Below, piece after piece: positions 23,598 to 29,659 of a DNA stretch of 29,659 nucleotides. Location of the stretch: contig URZJ01000005.1 in the NCBI GenBank assembly GCA_900552395.1, positions 1 through 29,659 on the forward strand. The letters run 5' to 3'. The position numbers were made by a program, and so were the translations under genes. Each line of letters starts with the position of its first letter. The stretch's first letter is position 1. The notes under the pieces are model-generated. The model worked only from the letters and a program-made list of their open reading frames with translations. It had not been told where the DNA came from and ran no database searches. The DNA is from an uncultured Collinsella sp. Lineage in GTDB: Bacteria > Actinomycetota > Coriobacteriia > Coriobacteriales > Coriobacteriaceae.

Positions 23598-25994
23598 CTA
23601 TTTCGTCTTGCCGGTAATGAGCGTCTTAAGACCCAGGCCGATCAGGCCCAGGCCCATGCGCACGCGACCGGGGCGATGGCGCTCGATGGCCTTGGTCTTG
23701 CCGACGGGCTTCTTGCGACGGGCACTCGTCTCGGGTGCGGGCTTGGTGACCTGCGGCTCGGGCTGAGGTGCAGGTGCAGGCTCGGGCTCAATGACGGTCG
23801 CCTGGACCTTCTGAACCTTGGGCGTGGCCGGCTGCGACTCAGGAGCAGGGGCGGGCTTTGCCTCGGCGGCGGCCTCGGCGTTGTGATAGGCACGCTCCAG
23901 CAGGGCTTCCTGTGAGTTGAAGGGCTTCTCACCCTCTGCGCGCTCCACGGGGACCCAGGTGCCGTCGCTCGTGAGGCTGCGGGCCTTCACGTTGTCGCGC
24001 AGCTGCATACTCATGTATTCGTGCACCAGGGCGCGGCAGGTGGGGTCGAGCACGGGGAAGGCGATTTCCACGCGGTGCTCGGTGTTGCGCGTCATCATGT
24101 CGGCCGAGCTCAGATAGATCATGTCCGAGTCCACGCCAAAGGCGTAAACGCGCGCATGCTCCAAAAAGCGTCCGACGATAGAACGGACATGCACGTTCTC
24201 GGTCTTGCCCGGAACGCCCGGCTTGAGGCACGAGATGCCGCGGATGATCATGTCAACGCGGACTCCTGCGCACGATGCCTCGGCGATCTTGTCGATGACC
24301 TCGCGGTCGGTGAGCGAGTTGAGCTTAAAGAACACACGGGCGGGCTCGCCAGCGAGGGCGCGCTGGATCTCGCGATCCAGGCCGCGCATGATGAGCGGCT
24401 TGAGGCCCACGGGCGCCACGCCCAGGAAGCGGTAATCGCCGCGCAGGTTGCCCAGCGACAGGTTGCGGAAGAACAAGTTGGCGTCCTCGCCGATGCCGGG
24501 GTGGGCGGTCATGAGCATAAAGTCGCTGTAGAGCTTGGCCGTCTTCTCGTTAAAGTTGCCGGTGCCCAACAGCGTCAGGCGTGTAAGCGCCATGCCCTCG
24601 CGATAGGTGAGCTGGCAGATCTTGGAGTGGCACTTAAAGCCTTCGGAGCCGTAGATGACGGTGCAGCCTGCCTCTTCCAGACGCTCGGCCCACTCGATGT
24701 TGTTTTGCTCGTCGAAGCGGGCGCGGAGCTCCATGAGCACCGTGACCTCTTTGCCGTTCTCGGCGGCATCGATCAGCGACTCGCACAGGCGGCTCTGCTT
24801 GGCCACGCGGTAGAGCGTGATACGCAGCGAGATGCACTCGGGGTCGTAGGCTGCCTCGTGCACCAGATCCAGGAAGGGGTTCATAGCCTCATAGGGATAA
24901 AAGAGCAGCTTGTCGTGCTGAAGTACCTGCTCGCGGATGGAGCGGGTCATATCGATGGTGGGGTTGGGCTGCGGCTTAAACGGCGTAAAGAGGAGCTCGT
25001 TGCGCAGGTGCTCGGGAATCTTGCCCTCAATGCCAAAGACGTAGCCCAGGTTGAGCGGGATATCGCAGGTAAAGACCGAGCGACGCGAGAGCTCGAGCGC
25101 CTTGCGGATAGTCTTGAGCGTTGCTTTTTCGAGTGAGCCCGAGACGGCGAGTACTACCGGCTGCAGGCGCAGACGCTTCTTGAGGATGCGCTTCATGTGC
25201 TGACGGTAGTCCTCTTCCTCTTCGACGCCCTCGCCGTCCGGATCGATGTCGGCGTTGCGGGTGACGCGGATGAGCGCGCGGTCGAGTGGCTTATAGGAGC
25301 CAAAGCAGCTGTCCAGGCAGGCGAGGATGACGTCCTCGAGCAGAATGTAGGAGTAGGTGCCGGTGGGCGAGGGGATCTCGACCACGCGGTTCATCGAGGC
25401 GGGAATCTCGATCAGGCCCAGCAGACTTTCCTCGTCGGTGACGCCGTCCAAGCCGCAGGCCAGGTAGAGCGCGCCGTTGCGCAGGTTGGGGAAGGGGTGG
25501 CGCGGGTCGATCACCAGCGGCGAGATGACCGGCGACACGTAGGCCTGGAAGTAGCGGGTGACAAAGGTGCGCTCCTCGGGCGTAAGCGAATCGATGCGAG
25601 CGCGGTGAACGCCCAGGGCGTTGAGTTTGCCCTCGATGTTCTTAAAAATGGACTCCCAACGGGTAAGGAGCCCGGGCAGCTCTGCCATGACGGCATCGAC
25701 CTGTTCGGAGGCGGTCATATTGCTCTTGTTGTCGACAGGTTGCTTTTTGAGCTCGGCCAGGTCGGACAGGCCACCCACGCGCACCATGAGGAACTCATCG
25801 AGGTTTGACTCGAAGATCGAGACGAACTTAAGGCGCTCGAACAGCGGCACGGACTCATCGAAGGCTTCGTCGAGCACACGGTTGTCAAAGCGCAGCCAGC
25901 TGAGCTCTCGGTTTTGCGTATACGAGAAGTCGCGCGGCGGTTTGCGCAGCTTTGCGGCGGCTTGCTTTTTTTCGATTTTGCTCGGCATATTCAT
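23598..25994 (-). CDS. ppk1: Polyphosphate kinase 1
   Basis: 798 residues from the ATG at 25994 (MNMPSKIEKK); an ATG two codons later is possible, and neither has a strong ribosome-binding site. It makes polyphosphate from ATP and back, usually at the inner membrane. The core has all PPK1 parts: N-domain starting NRELSWLRFDNRVLDEA, the autophosphorylated histidine in FKCHSKIC (about H456), and the second catalytic histidine in RFLEHARVYAF (about H613). Unlike typical PPK1 of about 690-720 residues, it carries a tail of about 90 residues, first Ala/Pro/Glu-rich, then basic (ARRKKPVGK), then a hydrophobic RMGLGLIGLGLKTLITGK end that may touch the membrane. Last gene of its transcript. Confidence 0.95.
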   Translation of the reverse strand: MNMPSKIEKKQAAAKLRKPPRDFSYTQNRELSWLRFDNRVLDEAFDESVPLFERLKFVSIFESNLDEFLMVRVGGLSDLAELKKQPVDNKSNMTASEQVDAVMAELPGLLTRWESIFKNIEGKLNALGVHRARIDSLTPEERTFVTRYFQAYVSPVISPLVIDPRHPFPNLRNGALYLACGLDGVTDEESLLGLIEIPASMNRVVEIPSPTGTYSYILLEDVILACLDSCFGSYKPLDRALIRVTRNADIDPDGEGVEEEEDYRQHMKRILKKRLRLQPVVLAVSGSLEKATLKTIRKALELSRRSVFTCDIPLNLGYVFGIEGKIPEHLRNELLFTPFKPQPNPTIDMTRSIREQVLQHDKLLFYPYEAMNPFLDLVHEAAYDPECISLRITLYRVAKQSRLCESLIDAAENGKEVTVLMELRARFDEQNNIEWAERLEEAGCTVIYGSEGFKCHSKICQLTYREGMALTRLTLLGTGNFNEKTAKLYSDFMLMTAHPGIGEDANLFFRNLSLGNLRGDYRFLGVAPVGLKPLIMRGLDREIQRALAGEPARVFFKLNSLTDREVIDKIAEASCAGVRVDMIIRGISCLKPGVPGKTENVHVRSIVGRFLEHARVYAFGVDSDMIYLSSADMMTRNTEHRVEIAFPVLDPTCRALVHEYMSMQLRDNVKARSLTSDGTWVPVERAEGEKPFNSQEALLERAYHNAEAAAEAKPAPAPESQPATPKVQKVQATVIEPEPAPAPQPEPQVTKPAPETSARRKKPVGKTKAIERHRPGRVRMGLGLIGLGLKTLITGKTK

Positions 25995-26397
25995 CTGTCC
26001 GTTCAGTCCCCGTAGGGGACGGTAGCCTAACACTATTCTCTATTGTCTCAATTTAGTCGACTTGCGGCACGGACGCATTGTGCGAACGGTATCTTTACCT
26101 ACTTCTAACGCTGATGAGTCGAAGTACTAACGCCCGGTGCTTTGATTAAGCGATCTATATCCTCACACAACTGGTGAGAATGTATGAATAAGAATGATAG
26201 CAAGCTGAATATAATCGAATGTAGGTCGAATCGAGGGCAAGCGTCATTTATATGCAGAAAACCGTTTTCACTATGCAATTTTGAATCATGGATAACTTTG
26301 AGTGTTTCGTCTTGAATTACTAGAAAAAAATAACGTTTACCTAGGAAAATCTGCTTTACGAAACTGAAGTGCATCATGGGGGAATCATATGCGATAT
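25995..26397. other. AT-rich intergenic region between ppk1 and the arcA promoter
   Basis: No convincing gene. It must hold the ppk1 promoter. GAACGGTATC (26084-26093) matches a word in the region before the second arcA (29224-29233). Bases from about 26327 on are recognisably related to about 29408 on (an A-run then CGTTTA; later AAGTGYAYCATG), so the homology between the two arcA upstream regions starts here. Confidence 0.5.
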
Positions 26398-26464
26398 ACC
26401 GTTCATCGCACTTTGCTGACCGTTCGGGGGCGAGGTGGAATTGCGGGTGGTTTTTGGATATAAC
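26398..26464 (+). promoter_or_regulatory. arcA promoter with LytTR-type direct repeats
   Basis: ACCGTTCAT (26398-26406) and ACCGTTCGG (26419-26427) start exactly 21 bp apart and both fit the LytTR site consensus [TA][AC][CA]GTTN[AG][TG] with a 12-bp spacer. TATAAC (26459-26464) lies 31 bases downstream as the -10 box, and no good -35 is present, which fits an activated promoter. The block CCGTTCGGGGGC, the TTTGGATATAA box and the distances are the same before the second arcA. The leader can form CAGCG/CGCTG (26481-26505). Confidence 0.65.
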
Positions 26465-26546
26465 TAGAGCTGTCAGCAAGCAGCGTCCCATACGGAGGGG
26501 CGCTGATACATTCGGCCAGTAAGGCCCGAAAGAAAGGTAGGAGGCC

Positions 26547-27788
26547 ATGACGAAAGGTCTGCACGTGCCTTCCGAGATCGGCAAGCTCAGGAAGGTCTGC
26601 CTGCACCGTCCCGGCGACGAGCTCCTCAACCTGCCGCCCGACGAGCTCGAGCGACTCCTGTTCGACGACGTCCCGTTCCTTGAGGTCGCGCAGCAGGAGC
26701 ACGACACCTTCGCCCAGATCCTGAGGGACCAGGGCGTGGAGGTGCTCTACCTCGAGAACCTCGTCGCAGAGGTGTTCGACCAGGTCCCCGGCGCCCGCGC
26801 CGAGTTCACCGACCAGTACATCGCCGAGGCAGGCATCCGCGGCCAGCACATGCCGCAGATCGTCCGCGAGAAGCTGGACTCCATCGAGGACAACCTCGAG
26901 TTCGTCAAGAAGACCATGGCCGGCATGACCAAGGCCGAGATCGACATGCCCCTCACGGCGTCCACGACCCTCGACTCCCTGGTCAACTCCGAGTCCGAGT
27001 CCGACCTGATCATCGACCCGATGCCCAACCTCTACTTCACCCGCGACCCGTTCGCGGTCGTCGGCGAGGGCGTCAACCTCAACCGCATGTACTCGGTCAC
27101 CCGCAACCGCGAGACCCTGTACGGCAAGTACGTCTTCAAGTACCACCCCGACTACAAGGACGTCTCCCTGTACTTCCGCCGCGACTGCCAGTTCCACACC
27201 GAGGGCGGCGACGTGCTGAACATCAACGAGAAGACCCTCGCCGTCGGCATCTCCCAGCGCACCCAGGCGGCCGCCATCGACGTCATGGCCCAGAACATCT
27301 TCTGGAACTCCGACTCCAAGGTCGAGCGCATCCTGGCCTTCGACATCCCCGTCTCGCGCGCCTTCATGCACCTCGACACGGTCTTCACCCAGATCGACGT
27401 CGATAAGTTCACGATCCACCCCGCCATCATGGGCACCCTGCGCGTCTACGAGCTGACCGCCGGCAAGAACCCGGGCGAGGTCAACATCCGCCTGATCGAG
27501 GACACCCTCGAGCACGTCCTGGAGGACGCCACCGGCGTCGACCAGGTCAAGCTGATCCCCTGCGGCGGCGGCGACCCGATCGCGGCCTCCCGCGAGCAGT
27601 GGAACGACGGCTCCAACACCCTGTGCGTCGAGCCCGGCAAGATCTGCGTCTACGCCCGCAACACCGTCACCAACGACGTGCTGTACAAGGAGGGCCTGGA
27701 CCTTCTCGTCGTGCCCTCCGCCGAGCTCTCCCGCGGCCGTGGCGGCCCGCGCTGCATGAGCATGCCCTTCTGGCGCGAGGACCTCTAA
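26547..27788 (+). CDS. arcA: Arginine deiminase
   Basis: 413 residues, standard length. It hydrolyses L-arginine to citrulline and ammonia, the first step of the arginine deiminase pathway (ATP via carbamoyl phosphate; acid resistance). Active-site residues are all present: D167 in FTRDPF, H217 and E219 in FHTEGGD, H275 and D277 in FMHLDTVF, and nucleophile C403 in GGPRCMSMP. ATG start with AGGTAGGAGG ahead. Codon choice is extreme, almost all ending in C or G with AAG, GAC, AAC, CTC favoured, which signals very high expression. A second copy starts at 29629 with the same upstream region. arcB, arcC and arcD are not in the window. It is likely under LytTR-type control (inferred from the twin repeats). 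Confidence 0.97.
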   Translation: MTKGLHVPSEIGKLRKVCLHRPGDELLNLPPDELERLLFDDVPFLEVAQQEHDTFAQILRDQGVEVLYLENLVAEVFDQVPGARAEFTDQYIAEAGIRGQHMPQIVREKLDSIEDNLEFVKKTMAGMTKAEIDMPLTASTTLDSLVNSESESDLIIDPMPNLYFTRDPFAVVGEGVNLNRMYSVTRNRETLYGKYVFKYHPDYKDVSLYFRRDCQFHTEGGDVLNINEKTLAVGISQRTQAAAIDVMAQNIFWNSDSKVERILAFDIPVSRAFMHLDTVFTQIDVDKFTIHPAIMGTLRVYELTAGKNPGEVNIRLIEDTLEHVLEDATGVDQVKLIPCGGGDPIAASREQWNDGSNTLCVEPGKICVYARNTVTNDVLYKEGLDLLVVPSAELSRGRGGPRCMSMPFWREDL

Positions 27789-27821
27789 GGTTTTCAAAGA
27801 CCCGTACAGGTCTTAATACAA

Positions 27822-27890
27822 ACATCTAGCTGACATTAGATGTCTCCCAATGGGACGGTGCGGTTCTTTCGCACCGTCCCATTCATGTTT
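27822..27890 (+). terminator. arcA terminator region (two hairpins)
   Basis: ACATCTA/TAGATGT (27822-27828, 27837-27843) is followed by a perfect 14-bp stem (27849-27862 with 27870-27883, loop GTTCTTT) and a T-rich CATGTTT. A further AAGACC/GGTCTT hairpin (27797-27814) precedes them. Strong transcription end for arcA. Confidence 0.8.
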
Positions 27891-27923
27891 ATTGACGCTA
27901 AATTAAGATCAGATAAGGTGGCC

Positions 27924-29048
27924 ATGGATATCAAGACAATTGGCGTTGAGGATTGGCTCAACGTTTGGGAGAAGAGTGCTACCTGGGATATCGCTCAGTC
28001 GACGATCTCGTCGCTGACCATGGGTGAGCTTCGCGCACTTGACGAGCAGGACGGTGCTACGTTCTACGAGCGCCTGGATCGCGAGAAGATGAACTACGGC
28101 TGGATCGAGGGTTCGCCGGAGTTTAAGGCCGAAGTCGCCAAGCTGTATCGTCGCGAGGTCAATCCCGATTACATTTTGCAGACCAATGGCTGTACGGGTG
28201 CTAACCTCAATGCCATCATGGCTGTTGTCGAGCCCGGCGATCACGTGATTGCCGAGTGGCCTACCTATGCGCCGCTCTATGAGATTCCGCGTACGCTCGG
28301 TGCCGAGGTCGAGTATTGGGAGCTTCGCGAGGAGCTCGGCTGGAAGCCCGATATCGAGGAGCTCAAGCGCCTGGTTCGGTCCACCACCAAGCTCATCTGC
28401 ATCAACAACGCATCGAACCCCATCGGTACCGTGCTCGATGCCGATACACTCGGCCAGATTGCCGAGATCGCCCGTTCGGTGGGCGCCTACGTGCTGTGCG
28501 ACGAGGTGTATCTGCCGCTCGAGAACACCGAGTCCTTTATATCGATGGCCGACGTGTACGAGAAGGCCATTGTCACCAACTCGGTGTCCAAGACCTATTC
28601 GACGCCTGCGGCTCGCGTGGGCTGGGTCGTGGCCGACGAAGAGGTCTCCAACCGCATCCGCACCTATCGTGACTACACCATGATCTGCGGCGGCGTGTTC
28701 AACGACGCCCTGGCGACCTACGTGCTCGAGCACAAGGATAAGATCCTTGAGCGCAACCGTAAGATCGTGTTTGGCAACCGTGATATCGCTCAGGCATGGA
28801 TCGATACGCAGAGCCGCGTCTCTTGGACGGCGCCGCAGGGCGTATCCACCTCGTTTATCCAGCTGGATATTCCCGAGGACGATGAGGAGTTCTGCAAGCG
28901 CCTGTTGGCCGAGAGGGGAGTGCTGCTGGTTCCCGGCAGCCGCTTTGAGCTTCCCTGCGGCGCGCGTCTGGGCTACTGCGCGAGCGAAGACGTTCTTCGC
29001 GAGGGCCTGAGGCTTCTGGGCGAGGCGCTGACCGAGTTCGATCGCTAG
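27924..29048 (+). CDS. PLP-dependent class I/II aminotransferase
   Basis: 374 residues from the ATG at 27924, with AAGGTGG just ahead; an in-frame ATG at 27885 lies inside the terminator and is less likely. Fold-type I features: substrate-pocket NYGWIEGSPEFK near 57-68, NNASNPIG near 161-168, CDEVYLP near 192-198, the PLP-binding lysine K223 in NSVSKTYS, and a carboxylate-binding Arg in CGARLGYC. It has an aspartate-aminotransferase-like fold, in the group that includes capreomycidine-synthase-like proteins; the amino donor is not known. It sits between two arcA copies, so a role in arginine or ornithine-derived amino acid metabolism is suggested by context only. Confidence 0.88.
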   Translation: MDIKTIGVEDWLNVWEKSATWDIAQSTISSLTMGELRALDEQDGATFYERLDREKMNYGWIEGSPEFKAEVAKLYRREVNPDYILQTNGCTGANLNAIMAVVEPGDHVIAEWPTYAPLYEIPRTLGAEVEYWELREELGWKPDIEELKRLVRSTTKLICINNASNPIGTVLDADTLGQIAEIARSVGAYVLCDEVYLPLENTESFISMADVYEKAIVTNSVSKTYSTPAARVGWVVADEEVSNRIRTYRDYTMICGGVFNDALATYVLEHKDKILERNRKIVFGNRDIAQAWIDTQSRVSWTAPQGVSTSFIQLDIPEDDEEFCKRLLAERGVLLVPGSRFELPCGARLGYCASEDVLREGLRLLGEALTEFDR

Positions 29049-29061
29049 CCACTTGAGGCTT

Positions 29062-29140
29062 TCGAGGGCCTAAACCTTACTGGGCCCTCGATGTACCGAA
29101 TGCAGACCCGCTCCCTTTGGGGGAGCGGGTCTGTTTATCT
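29062..29140 (+). terminator. Terminator of the aminotransferase gene (two hairpins)
   Basis: TCGAGGGCC/GGCCCTCGA (29062-29070, 29083-29091) is followed by a perfect 13-bp stem CAGACCCGCTCCC/GGGAGCGGGTCTG (29103-29115, 29121-29133) and TTTATCTTTA. The second hairpin is a strong intrinsic terminator. Confidence 0.92.
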
Positions 29141-29479
29141 TTACCGCCGAAAAAGTCAAGTTGTTACAAATAGGGACGCAAAACAGACGGGGTATCCGAG
29201 GGGCCGTATACTGAGCTTCCGGTGAACGGTATCCAACGTCTGGTAAACGGTAGCCTGGTTGCTAAAAATGAATAGGACGAACTTTTTTCTGAATAAAAAT
29301 CAAAATGGTTGAGACATAGCAAGAATTGCGAATTCTATTCATACCTTTGCGTGAAATATGCAAATTGAGGGTGGTTCAAGAAAGATTAGTTCCAATTGAT
29401 TTTCCGGTTAAAAAAGCGTTTAAGCACGTAGATACACTTTATTAAGTCAAAGTGTACCATGCGTGAAGTATATGTGTAT
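29141..29479. other. AT-rich intergenic region before the second arcA
   Basis: No gene is visible. A GGGACGC-AAAACAGACGGGG stretch (about 29173-29192) could be a remnant of the GGGAC repeats. The inverted repeat pair at 29221-29251 is listed separately. The end of this region shares short blocks with the stretch upstream of the first arcA. Confidence 0.5.
29221..29251 (-). promoter_or_regulatory. Minus-strand LytTR-like direct-repeat pair
   Basis: GGTGAACGGT (29221-29230) and GGTAAACGGT (29242-29251) are 21 bp apart. On the minus strand they read ACCGTTCACC and ACCGTTTACC, the same spacing and core as the arcA promoter sites, pointing the other way. No minus-strand gene starts nearby. Confidence 0.5.
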
Positions 29480-29546
29480 GCCGTTCACCCCGTATAAAAA
29501 ACCGTTCGGGGGCAAGGTGGAAGTATGGGCTGATTTTGGATATAAA
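29480..29546 (+). promoter_or_regulatory. Second arcA promoter with LytTR-type direct repeats
   Basis: GCCGTTCAC (29480-29488) and ACCGTTCGG (29501-29509) start 21 bp apart; TATAAA (29541-29546) is 31 bases downstream of the second. Spacing is identical to the first arcA promoter although the surrounding bases have drifted, which marks these elements as selected. Confidence 0.65.
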
Positions 29547-29628
29547 TATGTCGTCAGCAATAACGCCTCACACGGAGGGGCGCTAACGAATCGGCCCTGA
29601 CAAGGGCCCGAAAGAAAGGTAGGAGGCC

Positions 29629-29659
29629 ATGACGAAAGGTCTGCACGTGCCTTCCGAGA
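29629..29659 (+). CDS. arcA: Second arginine deiminase gene, first ten codons (cut by window end)
   Basis: The visible part reads MTKGLHVPSE and is identical in all 31 bases to the start of the arcA gene at 26547. Identity extends upstream through the ribosome-binding site: 29605-29659 equals 26523-26577 (55 bases). This is a tandem paralogue with the aminotransferase gene in between. Whether the whole gene is intact cannot be seen. Confidence 0.85.
   Translation, partial: MTKGLHVPSE

Noticed and set aside
26398..26470. ArgR box or Fnr/Crp site before arcA
   Set aside because: No TGTGA-N6-TCACA, TTGAT-N4-ATCAA or ARG-box dyad was found near the promoter; the conserved elements are direct repeats.
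26403..27797. 464-codon minus-strand frame across arcA
   Set aside because: Shadow of arcA; the extreme codon bias of arcA keeps the opposite frame free of stops.

Overview
The window reads as chromosome of a high-GC gut actinobacterium of the class Coriobacteriia, most likely Collinsella or a close relative. This is inferred from the GC-rich wobble positions, a mannose-type PTS with a DUF956 gene, a TetR / membrane protein / Fe-S flavoprotein cluster, arginine deiminase genes and the general protein style. No rRNA or tRNA gene and no CRISPR array was recognised.

Layout. 1-1756: 3' part of an aconitase-family hydratase. 1960-2607 (minus): small membrane-anchored protein lying between two direct repeats. 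2968-5595: clpB, then a small Pro/Ala-rich gene. 6213-7565: AAA ATPase of the DUF4143 type, bracketed by palindromic GGGAC repeats. 7708-9210 (minus): single-pass membrane protein. 9449-11182 (minus): TetR regulator and a polytopic DUF5692-like protein, divergent from a 925-residue Fe-S/FAD oxidoreductase (11372-14149) across a twin operator. 14340-14768: hypA, behind a structured leader. 15172-18454: mannose-family PTS (EIIAB, EIIC, EIID) and DUF956. 18480-20175: a 62-bp-period repeat array abutting an IS256-family element. 20320-21973: secreted/membrane protein gene with a 9-G tract that breaks its frame. 22171-25994 (minus): rlmD-like methyltransferase and polyphosphate kinase. 26547-29659: arcA, an aminotransferase, and the first codons of a second arcA.

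How the parts fit. The PTS operon imports and phosphorylates a hexose or amino-sugar type substrate; DUF956 is its usual partner and sits behind an intra-operon terminator. The two arcA copies serve arginine catabolism. They share a promoter design: two 9-bp CCGTTC-containing direct repeats 21 bp apart, 31 bp upstream of a TATAAC/TATAAA box, which matches the LytTR-type activator site. The TetR cluster looks like a self-contained redox module. ClpB and polyphosphate kinase are stress and storage functions.

Most worth a second look: (1) the poly-G tract that puts a perfect signal peptide out of frame, a candidate phase-variation switch; (2) a family of intergenic palindromes whose stems vary while the loop keeps GGGAC, bracketing likely accessory genes; (3) the LytTR-like twin sites in front of both arcA copies, plus an inverted third pair; (4) the alternating 62-bp array beside the IS256 element.
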